This document shows, in pieces, positions 21,526-33,369 of a stretch of 64,000 bases of DNA. The stretch is from positions 744,001 to 808,000 of the forward strand of contig KV748208.1 in the NCBI GenBank assembly GCA_001692895.1, written 5' to 3'. Position 1 is the stretch's first letter, and every line of letters begins with the position of its first letter. The position numbers and the translations under genes were made by a program. This DNA comes from Cenococcum geophilum 1.58 (lineage: Eukaryota; Ascomycota; Dothideomycetes; Gloniales; Gloniaceae). The notes under the pieces are model-generated. The model had not been told where the DNA came from. It saw only the letters and a program-made list of their open reading frames with translations, and ran no database searches.

Positions 21526-22604
21526 ATGCTCGGCAACATCAAGAAGAAGTTTGCGCGCAAGAACTCCAACCCCACCTCCTCGACAAGCACAACGACACAT
21601 TCGATCATCATGAACCGCAAGTCAACCCCCGGGCGTGGTGTTCCACCATTGTCAAACAACCCCTTCGGCTCGTCATCGCCCGCCACCCGTCGACCAGGTA
21701 AATCATATATCAGAATACTCTCCTTCATCCTGCTCCAGACTCACATTTCTTTGCAGATCGTCCTGGCATGAACGCGTTCACTACGCCTTCAAATGAGCCA
21801 CCTCCAGCATACACGCCCGCACCGGAGGCGGCACCGACGCAATCTCTCGCCACCGCTGCGCAACTCCCCACTGACGACCGCTATGCATTTCTGAGTTCCT
21901 TCGACACTATCTTCCTGATCGATGACAGCGGTAGCATGGCAGGCCGCTCGTGGCGAGAAACCGGGAAAGCGCTGGAAACCATCACACCGATTTGCACAGC
22001 CCACGATGCCGACGGTATTGATATCTACTTTCTGAATAACCCCGATAGTACCCGTTATCGTAATGTTACTACTCCCGCCACCGTTACTGAGATTTTTACT
22101 TCCGTACGCCCGATGGGTGGCACACCCACCGGGCAGCGGTTGAGCCAAATTCTCAGACCGTATCTCCAGGAATATCAGGCAGCTCCAGAAAGCGCAAAGC
22201 CCAAGCCGATAAACATCATCGTCATCACTGACGGAGAACCAAGTGATGACGTGGAGAGCCCAATTATCGCCGCTGCCAAGAAGCTCGACAAATACGATGC
22301 CCCAGCGTGGCAAGTAGGCATCCAGTTTTTCCAAGTCGGCAAGGAGCCTGGCGCCAAGGAGCATTTGAAGCAGCTTGATGACGAGCTTGCGGATATTTCT
22401 GGAGAAGAAGACCTCCGCGATATTGTCGACACCGTGCCTTTCACTGGAGCCGAGGGCACCGAGCTCACCGCTGACGGTATTTTGAAGGTAAGCTATCTAT
22501 AAAACACTTTGAAATATTACATATCGCTAATTCGGGCTCAGGTCGTTCTTGGTGCAGTAAATCGACGATTAGATCGCAAGCGGTCAAAGGAATTGCACCG
22601 CTAA
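21526..22604 (+). CDS. von Willebrand factor A-domain protein
   Basis: Exons 21526-21697, 21757-22487 and 22542-22604 give 321 aa; introns are 59 and 54 bp with standard ends. A basic Ser/Thr-rich N-terminus (MLGNIKKKFARKNSN) leads to a Pro-rich linker containing PPAY, a PPxY motif of the kind bound by WW domains of Rsp5-type ubiquitin ligases. A VWA domain follows from about residue 105 to 300. Its metal-binding site is visible as DDSGS (Asp113, Ser115, Ser117), with GGTPTGQ and VITDGEPSDD completing the MIDAS pattern. The protein ends RRLDRKRSKELHR. I chose the start at 21526 because MLGNIKKKF resembles homologue N-termini; an ATG at 21436 would add 30 residues. It is probably a cytosolic adaptor; its role is not known to me. 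Confidence 0.85.
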
Positions 22605-24519
22605 GAATCTACTACACTAAAGAATTGCCATTCTTTCAATCTTTAGTCTTGAGTTCCGCCAACACTCTTCTCCAACACCAACCGGATTTAAACCCGGTGC
22701 ATACAGCTACGTGGCTCCTTAGGCTCAACCAATCAGTGAATTCAGATTATGGTCTCTGTTAGACCTTGTGGGCCTTTACATGAAACTTGCCGGATAAACT
22801 TCTCTTCTTTACTTTGTGTTTTTATTAGGGTTTCTAAGCTGTAACTATCATATCTAGGGTTACACGGGGCGGTTCCCTTGCTTCATTTTCTGCAAGGATT
22901 GAAATGTGCAGCTTTTAGAGAGTCCTAGCTGCATGAGCTTTAAATTAGACTATAGAGGTCACTGAACCTAGTGATACTAATATTATACCGTTATTGCAAA
23001 TAATTCGAAGCTGTTGGTCCGTGAGTTGTAGACCTTCCATTGACGCTCGCCAAAGTCTCAACCCAACCAACTTGAAGGCGGAAGAAAGTGATCGAGAATA
23101 TCCTATTATTATCAGTTTGAACACAATAGGGTAAAGCATTTGAAGTTATTCACGTGCCCTCTGCGCACCCGAGTTTCATAGAGCCACTCCGCAAAAGACT
23201 CCGCCGACATTTCATACCCTTGATGCTCGCTCTTACAACGGCCGCCTCCACCACATGCACAAAATTCCTTACACTAGTTAGAGCTAATTTAGGAGGCTTG
23301 CAGGGAGTTTGAATACGGCCTAGAGGATGCTGATTTGGGCGAGAGACTCCGCAAGGGAGCCATGGTTAGCTTCCTGCATGAGCTGGCGCCGGGCTTTATT
23401 TTTTGAGATTTCAAAATCGTATAATACGCCTACCTTACTTCGAGCTTCTTATGGTAACAAAACGACGATCGTGACGTCGTGAGGAAAATGAGGGCAGTAA
23501 GAAGGAACTACTAAGACGTCAAGTCTCCACAACTACATCATGGCTCGATCGATCGCGACGATCACTATGTACTTTACCTGATATAGGTGTGTAAGCGAGG
23601 AAACGCCTTATTTTACGAAGTATTTTAAGCTTTCCGTTATACATGTGTAGGGGTCCCCTGTAGAGAGGCTTTTTATGGCTGATTTTATGCGGATCTACAA
23701 GCCAGGGTATATGCGACGGCGTTAAGCCACTTGGTGTTGATCAAGGCTCAATCGACGCAACTTCTAGATTGAGCGACTTTACGAAGTTTCAAGGATTGCG
23801 AAATCCATGTACCAACGCAAGAGCTACCGAAACAGGAGACCAATGCCAATACAACAGCATCGTCTGTTAGTAAGTCGGCAAGAGTGGTGCTGTGTAACAG
23901 ATTTGGCAATTCGGCTGTTTCGAAACATTTGGCGCCTACAAGATCCCTGTAGTTGATCACCGATTGGACGAGAAGTGAAGAAACGGCCGGAAAACGGCCA
24001 CCCTCTCAACGCGTGGAAGTCGAATTGTGAATGCCTTAAATACTATGCTACGCCGCTATAGCCACGAGAGTCATCTCTGATGCTTAAAGGTAAAGGGACG
24101 AGCAGGCCTCTCAACCTCCTTATCTCAATCTCTTTGCACTTCATTCACTCATTTGAACGCCAGTTATTCCCATCATCGTTGATCGACTTTTGATCCGCCG
24201 CATAGAAAATTATCCGACGGTCCTCCATTCCTTCATTTCTTTACCAAACACCCTTCTCTTGGCTGGCCCAGATTAAGCACCGTCTCAAGGCTTCGTTGAG
24301 AAGACTTCACTTGATCGCAATCTTTCGTTACACACATATATCTTTAAGACATACAGCCGTTCCTTCGTCAAATATTCCACTCACTTATTCGAGGCTCTAT
24401 TGTACAAAGACAGCGCTTTCTTCTCTCAAACGTCGGGGATACTTCACCCATTCCTCGTCTTACTACTGGGAGCTCTTCTACTCCCTTCCTGAACCCTACA
24501 TTCTCACCAGATACACACC
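22605..24519. other. 1.9-kb intergenic region
   Basis: No coding region is convincing on either strand. The last 200 bp are pyrimidine-rich and probably form the promoter and 5' leader of the LPMO-like gene. A tRNA B-box-like hairpin near 22680-22705 was considered and rejected. Confidence 0.45.
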
Positions 24520-25482
24520 ATGATTCTCTCCCTGCTCTTGTTTACGGCTACTGCGGTGCGGGCTCACATGCACCTCAACTACCCGCCTACCTTTAATGCA
24601 TCGAATAATCCACACACCACCGGTACCGGAGATCCATACCTTGATTTCCCATACGGATGCTGTGGTCGCACCACCCCGATGCCTTGTCGTGGGTATCTAG
24701 ACCTCTTAGAACTCCCGGAAGGTGCTCCAGTTGCGACCTGGGCCGCCGGCAGCGTGCAGAATTTCAACCTGACTGGCATCGGCAACCACTACGGCGGAAG
24801 CTGTCAGGTGGGCTTCAGCGTTGACAAGGGGGCCACGTTTCAAGTGGCCACGAGCTACGAAGGCAATTGTCCACACCGAAACAATGGAGACGGCCCGAAC
24901 GGCCAAAATTTCAACTTCACCGTCCCGGCAGACATTCCCACCGGTAACGTCGTCTTTGCTTGGACGTGGATCAACCGTGAACAGGAGTTCAACATGAACT
25001 GCGCAGCCGTTACTATCACGGAGGGCGGCGCTCCAGAACAGCAACCAGCTGCGTCCGCCATCGCCGCAAACTCCACCGTAGCTGCAGCATCTTCCACAGC
25101 ATCAGCGGCCCAACCCACTTCGTCCTCGACGTACGCACTGCATGGCTGTTCTTGCAATTGCACTGCTGACAACTGCGCCTGCAAGTGCCCAGGGCCCAAC
25201 GCCGCCCGCAGTCTTGTCCAGCGTAAGGCTCATCTGCAGCACCTTCAGTATCTTAAGCGGATCGACAACGACTCGGTCAGCGCATCGCAGCTCAGGCGGG
25301 CGGCAGCGTCGGTGGCCTACGCGTCCCGTCCCCAGATGCTCTTTGCAGATATCGACAACGGCTGCGAGTCTGTAAAAACGACGGCCGAGGTTAAATATCC
25401 GAATCCAGGTCCGGACGTTGTGCAAGGCGATGGGGAATATCCTCTTGTACTTCCTACCCCAGCTAATAAATGCGGTTATTAG
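24520..25482 (+). CDS. AA11-like lytic polysaccharide monooxygenase, secreted
   Basis: This is a single exon of 320 aa. A 15-residue signal peptide (MILSLLLFTATAVRA) precedes His16, so the mature chain would begin HMHLNYPP, the N-terminal histidine needed for an LPMO copper brace. A second candidate ligand is His90 in GNHYGGSCQVGFSVD, a position matching AA11 enzymes, and FAWTWINREQEFNMNC matches the conserved C-terminal strand of the domain. The two residues inserted before NMNC make the axial copper position (normally Tyr) uncertain. After an Ala/Ser/Thr-rich linker there is a cysteine cluster (HGCSCNCTADNCACKCPG) and a tail of about 100 residues with no domain I recognise. AA11 enzymes attack chitin by oxidation, but here activity and substrate are inferred. 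ACC before ATG supports the start. Confidence 0.82.
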   Translation: MILSLLLFTATAVRAHMHLNYPPTFNASNNPHTTGTGDPYLDFPYGCCGRTTPMPCRGYLDLLELPEGAPVATWAAGSVQNFNLTGIGNHYGGSCQVGFSVDKGATFQVATSYEGNCPHRNNGDGPNGQNFNFTVPADIPTGNVVFAWTWINREQEFNMNCAAVTITEGGAPEQQPAASAIAANSTVAAASSTASAAQPTSSSTYALHGCSCNCTADNCACKCPGPNAARSLVQRKAHLQHLQYLKRIDNDSVSASQLRRAAASVAYASRPQMLFADIDNGCESVKTTAEVKYPNPGPDVVQGDGEYPLVLPTPANKCGY

Positions 25483-26463
25483 GGCGGAGGCTCCTACTGG
25501 TGTGCATGGAAGAGGTTTCTTTACGCTCTTTTCCTATCGTACCCTAGCTTTAAGGAAGTCATGTTGTCTATTCTCCCTTTCTTTCTTTCTTTCTTTCTCT
25601 TAGTGTCCATGAATTCTTGCATCTTTCGCATATGCATGGTTAGGACATTGTGTCGAGACAACGGCGTTAAATTGCTTGAGATCAGTAACACGACCCTGCT
25701 TTCTTATTCCACCAATGCAAAAATGAGGAATGTAGAAGTAGTGCGGTATTGAAGGTTTATCATGCCACATATCAAGGTATCAAAGTATATATTAAAAAAG
25801 AATACTGCCAATTTTTCTGCTTAAAAAAAGCCGGAGTGGTATGCAGAAATAGAATATTTTACTACTATCGAATCAACAATTCACGCGGTCTCTGGCTTAA
25901 CTTTAGTATAATTTCCTGTGTGGGCTTAGCTATGTGCAGAGCTCTTATAGAGCTGTAGAGCCGCATGTTTAAGTAGTGACGTCTTCGATATCGTAGCAAT
26001 AATGCTTTCCACGCGAGAAAAGACATGAAGATCGAATCGAGATGAATTAGGCCTCAAAGGATTCCTATCGATTGATATGCATCATCTTGCTAATACGTAA
26101 GGGCGCCAAACGCCATGCGGGTTATTACCACAGGACGCGCTCTCTTCAGGGGTCAGATCCGGTGTTGTGAGGGTGGCGGCCATAGGGCTGAAATGACGCA
26201 AGCGGGGAAATCGCTTCCAACCAGTGAGAGACATCGGAGGACGGACGCTGCAGATTCCAACAACTAGCCTGGCGACTTGAAACCACATTTGAAATTAGTT
26301 GTTGATGAAGTCTCTGGGACATTTTACTTAGGATGAGAAGGCTTAGGAAGCCTTATTTAGCCCTTGATATCATTAGACGTATCTCTACATCTATCCAGAA
26401 GGGCCGCCTAAAAGTCCAGGGTCTAGATAGAAAATCTAAGATCTTCTCAAAAAACCCTACTCC
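25483..26463. other. convergent intergenic region with a short CTTT run
   Basis: This lies between the LPMO-like gene (plus) and the amylase gene (minus). A short CTTT microsatellite lies at about 25577-25598. No gene is visible. Confidence 0.45.
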
Positions 26464-28285
26464 CTACTCCTTGTAGATATTTGAGTCAAATTTAGTCGGA
26501 AACCTATCTCTACCTTCCGCATCTTTGTTGACCCAAATGCTCACGCTGATACCAGGGCACGGGAACAGGCCATATCCTTCATCATCAATTGTGACCTTGG
26601 CCTCTTCCCACAATAATAGATCTGTCCAGACTTCGCCCTTGTGCATATCTCCAACTGCCATCCGTATTTCTCCAGGGTCAGCGTTGCTCATCACGCAGGC
26701 CAGGCCGTTCGGCTTATCCCAGGTTCCACGACGGACCCAACCAATGCAATTGGGATCGTCCCAGTAGTCTTCTTGGCTGCCATATGCATAAAGCTTCCTT
26801 GCCAGGATCATATCGGCGAGCTTATTGCCACAGGAAGGAAGCTCTGGATGCTTCCCCTTCATCCCATAGAGGTCTCCATAGAAGGGACAGGGGTACCCAT
26901 CTTGACGCAGGAGAGTGAGACAGTATGCCAGAGGCTTGAAGAAACCTGCGACTGGAGTCGCGACAGTTTGGCCAGGTCTAAGAAATAGTTAGTACGAGTT
27001 CATGGAAGTTGCAGCAGGGAACATACTGCGTATCGTGGTTCATGACGACGGTCTGAATGATTACTCGTTAGCTGCGAAATCCATGTGTAGATTCCTTACT
27101 TACCACCGCGTTCACAGGCTCTTCCTGAACGAGGGAATTGTCGAAAACTTTCCTCAAGTCTGCCTTCTCAGAAGTCGAAATTCTCGAGAAATTGTATAGC
27201 AAGGGCGCATCGTATAGCGAGAACTTGTGGTCCATTTTCGAGAGCCATTCTGCCATCACCTTGGTATCGCCGACCCAAAATTCACCCACGATGAAGATAT
27301 CTTGCCCACACTGCTCTTGGAGGTTCTCAATCCACTCGTTCGTGAATCTCTCCGAGAAGTGTTGCACAGCGTCCAATCTAAAGCCTTTCAATCCAAGCTC
27401 CTTTGTGATCCATACCCCCCAATTCTTGACATCTTCCTGGACTTCCGGATGTGAATAATCCAGATCAGCAAACATCATATAGTCTGCATTTCCTTGCTCA
27501 TTGTCCACAGAGCTGGACCAGCCTTTGTTGTCTCCAAGAATTTTATAGATAGCCTGCTTGTTGTTCTCGGCATTGAAGTCGGTGCTGCAAATTGAACGGG
27601 GTTAGAATAGTAAGAGTTTTGCTGTAAACGATAGGACTAACCCGCTGAAGTGGTACCAGTGGTATTTCTGAGAGCTGTATTTATCGTCTCGTCCTGGGAA
27701 GTCGAAGCCAAGCCATCCCTCGATCTCGTACGGCTCAGAAGTCTCTTTGGTGCGGTCTAAAATATTCCGGGTCAGTTTGTAGATCCATATTAAAAACCAC
27801 CCATAAAGGCAACGTGGAGTGAACATCTACTAGCGTACCATTTGGGTCAACCTCGACAACTTTGCACTTCTCTGTATTATCGGCAGCGGCTTTATGGTTG
27901 AGCACGGCATCCCAGTATAATCCTACGCCCGATTCTTTCGCCAACTTGGCCAGTTCCATCAATTCCTCTTTTGTGCCCCACTTTGTTGCTCTAGAGCCTT
28001 TCTGATTAAATTCTCCAAGGTCGTAGAGGTCGTAGACATCGTAGCCATTGCCGTTGGAGCTACTAGCTTTGCAGCCAGGAGGAAGCCAGATGTTGTCAAT
28101 GCCAATGGCCTTGAGCTTCGGGAGAGCCTCGAGCAGACGCTTCCAATGCTTCCCGTCGGCAGGCACATTCCATTCAAACCCTTGGAAGAGAGTCGTATTC
28201 TCTCCAGTAGGCTTGCGGCCTTCTCCATATTAGCATGCCACTCGCCACAACATGACCATCGGACATTCTTACCTTGGTCTCCCAT
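26464..28285 (-). CDS. intracellular GH13 alpha-amylase
   Basis: Six minus-strand exons, 28285-28273, 28201-27839, 27756-27642, 27584-27104, 27052-27027 and 26977-26464, give 503 aa. Introns are 71, 82, 57, 51 and 49 bp. The enzyme hydrolyses internal alpha-1,4 glucan bonds. All GH13 signatures are visible: region I DAVLNH (Asp102-His107), region II GFRLDAVQHF with nucleophile Asp235, region III IVGEFW with acid/base Glu265, and region IV NHD with Asp331. The start MGDQ then NTTLFQGFEWNVPADG lacks a signal peptide, so the protein should stay in the cell. Sequence style and length suit the GH13_5-like intracellular amylases of Pezizomycotina, which in some species affect cell-wall alpha-glucan. 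The first exon is only 13 nt; it is supported by the clean GTAAGA donor and the in-frame join to the conserved QGFEW. Confidence 0.9.
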
Positions 28286-29645
28286 CTTGGAGATATTTGT
28301 GTTATATTAGGCAAGTGAAAAGGATTGAGTAAGTAAAAAGTAGAAGAGAAGATTGCGATGAAGAAATAAAATTGGGGACACTAGGGAAGTCATATTATGT
28401 AGCTTGTGAATTCCTGTTCAAACACGTCGTCATTGAGACCTCACTGGCCTGGCCCTGATAATGCCCTTGTCTCCTCTAGGGTTGTGTGCCATATCCATGA
28501 CCCCTGGAAGACGGTAGGGTGGAAAATGATAAGCCGCATATGAGCCAAGTGCGCCGCTGACGCTTTCGTGCTTTGCAGGGCAGGTAGAAGCGAGAACATA
28601 TTTCCAAGTTTTGCAAAAACTCTCCTCAATCCTAAACACACCACCTTAAAGCCATACAAAAATACAGCCCTAAGTTAGGCTTCCTTGCAGTACAGCGCCG
28701 ATCAAATGCCGATCCATGCATGGCAGTTTTCAGCCACATTATTTGCAGAAGCGAACGAATAATCGAGCTCTGTGATGTGTGGCGTGCAAGGTTCTCGCTA
28801 AGATTTATTGCATTATCATAGATACAGATCTAGAGGTCTTGTTTAATATTCATAAGCAGAGATAGCTCTGCTATGCCTCCTTCAGCTCCATAATACACCA
28901 GACACATGTGTGACGATTATGATAGACCACAACTAGTGTGGGATTAAACAGCAGAATATGTGCCTCAAAATGGGTCGTACGGTTATCGATAAGGGCTAGC
29001 CAATCAAGTTAGCAGAATCAAGACCCGTGCTCAGAAATATAAAGCTGATGATATTACTTAATTGTCATATAAAAGTAATATGTAAACCTATTCTTCAGAG
29101 TTAGATCGCTTAATATAAGGTAGCCAGCTCGTCCTTCCTATAGAATAGTATTTAGCACACACCGCAGCCAAATAGAGTGCTTGGTAAGCCATAGTGGTTC
29201 CATGTTAATATAGAGAGGTTCAAAATAGGGCAGTGGCCAGGGCTTCGGGGGTAGTATTTTAGCTATCTTATTTAGTGGAACGTTATTTTGAGACTTCTGA
29301 ACAATATCTACATCAATCCTAGCATAATTGCCAGGCATAGGGGTGGTTAGATTTACAATTGAATTCTACACTGGTAACTCTCGCTGTTTTGACTTAGGTT
29401 TATCTCATAAATCAGACCCCCAGGGAGAAATACTGCCACGGCATGACGCCAAGGATCTAGTGCCACGCTTGTGGACGCCTCAAGTCCTGAACCAATCATA
29501 TTACACCGAGAGGCATTTCTCCCCGAGAGTCTGAGAGCTTATGGGCCAGCTTTGGTGGTAACGGAGCGTCAAAATACCCTTTTTCACTGCCGTATCTCAA
29601 CCCCTTTATAACGTCCAGTTATTACAGAAATATTATAAGGTAAGA
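28286..29645. other. intergenic region upstream of the amylase gene
   Basis: I see only short open frames and no family features. The last 500 bp become AT-rich and lead into the repeat at about 29646. Confidence 0.45.
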
Positions 29646-30239
29646 ACTTTTTAGCTTCTCTGTCTATTATATTTAAAAATAATATTATAGCTATATTATA
29701 CAAAATATTAAATATAGGCAGTCGGTCACATTTTGGTTAGTATTTTATCGCAAATTTGTCGCAATTTTATTTATTGCTATACCTTATATACTTCTCTACG
29801 TATAATTATTACCAAATTACTATAAGCTATAAGCTCTTTATCTTCTCTATTGCCTCTATATTACGGCGATATTATAGCTCTATTTTACAAGAAGTTGGAT
29901 ATAGGCAATTAGTCAGTATATTATCGCAATTTTGTCGCAATCTTGCCTCACTACTATACCTTACGTACTTCTCTACGTCTAATTATTACCAAAATACTAC
30001 GAGCTAAAATGTCAGGTGACGAAGTCACCTCGCCTATACATGTTGTTCCGCACAGCCGTGCCTGGCATCTTGCCAGTCACTCGCTTACCTTTTGTGGGTT
30101 TGTGCTGTGGCTGGGTGGTGCGGAGCCTGTCACCTCACATAAAAGCTCTTTATTTTCTCTATCGCCTCTATATTACGGTAATATTATAGCTTTATTTAAT
30201 AAGAAGTTGGATATAGGTAGTCGGTCGGTTTTGGTTTAA
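29646..30239. repeat. about 180-bp tandem repeat, three copies, last one partial
   Basis: Copies start near 29646, 29829 and, after an inserted 130-bp element, about 30140. Shared blocks include TTCTCTATYGCCTCTATATT, AAGAAGTTGGATATAGG and the segment around TACTTCTCTACGT. The copies are diverged, mostly at C/T positions. The third copy stops near 30239. Confidence 0.65.
30010..30139. mobile_element. 130-bp MITE-like element nested in the tandem repeat
   Basis: The ends are TGTCAGGTGAC and, inverted, TGTGAGGTGAC (10 of 11 match). TAAAA flanks both sides (30005-30009 and 30140-30144). Removing the element and one TAAAA rejoins the repeat as GAGCTAAAAGCTCTTTAT, matching the join in the neighbouring copy. 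The interior is GC-rich against an AT-rich host, so insertion came late. The superfamily is unclear from these ends. Confidence 0.65.
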
Positions 30240-32700
30240 AATCTAACTTACGTTTTATTAGGTGAAACCTGAGTAGATAGTTATATAGCCGCAAGGTACG
30301 GGCGGTCCTGGGGCAACCCAGGGGTGACTCGCCCGTGAGGCACGTGCTCTGTACGTGCCTAGGGAAAACCCTTCCTACCTCGCACACAGACTCCTCCTTT
30401 TCCCTTAAGGATTCGTCTCTGTCTATACAATATACCTATTGTTCTATCATTGGACTCCCTATCCACATCCTTACCTCACACGTTTTACAACGATGTATCT
30501 CGCCCCCCAGTATTCTTAGTAGGGGGTTATAATCTATAAATATATAGATATGATTAACTAAAGGATCTAATTAATAAAATATATAATAACTTTTGTAGTT
30601 AGGACGTAGCACGTAGAAATATACAAAATTTGATTTTTAAAACATTCGGTTTGTACTAAAACGAGGCCTATAAGCTCTCAGATGCTTTGCAGAAGATTTG
30701 CTGTGACAGGGGTGCGCAGGGGTCTGGTTGGTCCAGAAGTTAGCAAGACTTGGCAGGAGTTAGTGTGCAGCCCGTGCGGTGCCCCGAGTCACCTGATGGG
30801 TTTCACAAGCAATTGGAGCGATACGAGGCAGAGTAGTAAGAATGGATTTGTACCTTGCCTAGCTACGGTACATGCGCACGGCATCGTCGTGACCGATGGG
30901 AAGCCCGCCTAGAGCCTTCGCGCCTGAACCCCCAGCAGCCCAACGATCCAATGTGTCGAACGGACAAGTTACTAATGAGAACTCTATCTTATTGCAAGAG
31001 GCTCTAGAGCCTCACTATATACACAGGTAGGTGGAAAAGGCTAACGACGACGGTTTGGTAACTGTTACTCAGTTGTCACCCCGTCGATATTGCCTCTCAG
31101 TCGGTAATAGGTAATGAATAGGTAATGGAAACCGGTAGTAAGACATACAATGACAAGAAACAGGGTGGTGAGTCATAAGGTGGTGTACCTGACAGTAACC
31201 TCAACGGCGATACAATGCCCGGCCTGCCACCCGCGTATCCATGGCTTGGTTGACAGCCAAGTACATGAATGAGCGCTGGTGAAGACTAGGTCCAACCGCA
31301 ACGAAGCCGAAAAGGTACGAGATCGCGAAAACGGAAAGATGGCGTGGAAAGGACACGTTGAAACTGACGCGGAAGCAGGAGCTGCGGACGATGAACTTGA
31401 ACCGTGGGAGAGCAACGAAGAAAGGGAAACGCTTGACGAAACAAGAATTGCGAACCGTGGAACGAACCTGGCCCATTCCTTTGGGTCAGCCTGCGCGAAA
31501 GTTGCACTTGACTGAGTTGGGTGGGGGAGGAAGTGCTGTGCAATACAAAAACCCCGGCCCCCCTCTCCCTGCAACCCCTCCAGTTGTTCTTTTCTTGTTA
31601 GTCATCAACGAGGTAAGGGGGTTACCTAAGTCCGAACCCACCAAACCTCTCAGCCGTGTACAACCTCAGCGTCGGAGTCTGGGATCACTGGGAGGCCATC
31701 CCTACCTTTCAAAGTACCCTCATTACATCCTTCCAGAACCCCGATACCCCGTGTATGCATCGACGATAGAGTCGACGTAGTGTGGTGGGTGCTGTGGGAC
31801 GCTGGGCAAGACTGCGGGCCTTTGAAGGCGTGAGGCGTGGATTCCGCGGTTTCCTTTGACCTGGTCGAACTGTTGGACTGGTGATGATATCGAGCTTGCG
31901 GCTGTGACGCCAGACTCTCCTTGTCTGGAAGAAAGTCTGTGACAGGAGGGTGTAGCCGCAGTCGAAAGTCGTTCTGAAGTCCAAGCTGCAGTCAGGATGT
32001 AGATGACTGTGGAAAGAGCACGCGGGACGAACTGGCAAAGGCAGGACGGACAAGGAAGAGACAGACGGTGGCCGTAATGAGAAGACAAGAGAGGAAAATT
32101 CCTTTGGAGACTGACGAGCTCTCTTGCACAAAGGGAGATCCATGAGGAAGAGATGGATGAAGAAGAGTTGGATGAAGGAGAGGTTGGATGAGAGAGAGGT
32201 TGGATGAAGGAGAGGTTGGATGAAGAAGAAGTGGGATGAAGAAGAGATGGGTGGGGATGAGGGAAGACGGGCTATCTGGCCACTGAAAATCCAAACAAAC
32301 ATACGGCACACGTGGGTGTCAACAGAAATGCTACGAGGCGGCAAGTAAGGCAAATGGAAAGAACTTCCGGTTCGGCTTTCCCGCGCGCTTTTACACTTTT
32401 AATGGTTTTGGTAATGTATTTGAACGTTGCACACGTCTAATAGCTTAGGTGCTCGATGCTTTGATGGCTGATTTATTGAGTGAAGGTTACCTAATATCAT
32501 AGACATACTAGACTTGCAGGCAAGTCTTGGTTGGCACGGCGCGAGGAAAGGGTCAGTGTGAGGAAAGCGGAAGGACCTTCGGGAGACTTCAGTGCCTGCT
32601 CCCCTACGCGCCTTCGCGCATCTAGGATGTTCACATTCAATATCGGATTAGAGGCAAGAGGACCCTAATAAGCTTAGGTTAAGAGTAAGAGAAGCATGAT
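30240..32700. other. gene-free stretch at the right edge of the gene island
   Basis: AT-rich sequence continues to about 30660, then balanced composition with many overlapping short open frames but no domain or splice pattern. A perfect 16-bp palindrome (GAGGCTCTAGAGCCTC) lies at 30998-31013. TE-like AT-rich DNA starts at about 32700. Confidence 0.4.
32136..32262. repeat. purine-rich minisatellite
   Basis: Imperfect units of about 15-18 bp of the form GGTTGGATGAAGGAGA or GAAGAGATGGATGAA are repeated about seven times. The strand is purine-only over long runs. No protein-coding role is apparent. Confidence 0.7.
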
Positions 32701-32769
32701 GGAAGCAGGAGACTTTGGAATTATTTGAGAGGGGATCGCATAAATAGTAATATTAACAGAACTAATATA

Positions 32770-33360
32770 TAAATAATAACGAGGAGAAAATTAAAATATT
32801 AGTAGAGAGGTTCTTTTTAGGCGCGGGCTAAGCGGACCTATAAGATATTAGTAGCTAACCCTACCCCTTATTAATTAAAATAAGCTATATAATATTAGTA
32901 AAAGAAATAGAGAACACTATATAAAAACTCCCTACTAGTAAAGCGCTAGGGCTAAATAAGATTTTAAATAAGGTAATTAAAGCTGTAATAGAAGCGATAG
33001 CCAGTATATTTAAAAGTTAGCGTCACTGCTAGCGTCGCTGCTAAGAGGCTAATAATATAAGCAGTTAGCGAGCTTATAGAGTTATAATAGTTAGTTAGCT
33101 ATAAGACTGCAGCTAGCTAGTAGCTCGCTGCCTTAGTAGTAAGATTTAGTGGTAAGTTAAAGCTTTTAGTAGAAGTTAAGGATATTTAAATCTTTAACTA
33201 AGATTATACGCTAAGTAATAAGAAACCTATAGGAATCTCTTACTTAGCTATAGTAAATAAAGCAATTTCCCTAATATCTCTATACGCGCTATAAACCCGT
33301 TTTCCTATACTAAAATATACTACTTTACTACCTATATAAAATATAACATATATTACATTT
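32770..33360 (+). mobile_element. LINE fragment, RIP-degraded
   Basis: The frame from 32937 reads SKALGLNKILNKVIKAVIEA, which matches the start of the reverse transcriptase domain of Tad-like LINEs and parallels LGLDGILNKALKTY in the LINE at 1-4310. Only this part of the domain is recognisable; the ends are approximate. Confidence 0.45.
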
Positions 33361-33369
33361 TACGCGTTA

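Noticed and set aside
22680-22735. A tRNA T-arm-like hairpin (minus strand ACCGG-GTTTAAAT-CCGGT).
   Set aside because: The loop has 8 nt, the invariant TTC is missing, and no acceptor or D-arm partners were found nearby.
31173-32353. Overlapping frames of 100-214 codons on both strands.
   Set aside because: No frame shows a domain or credible introns; part is the purine-rich minisatellite.
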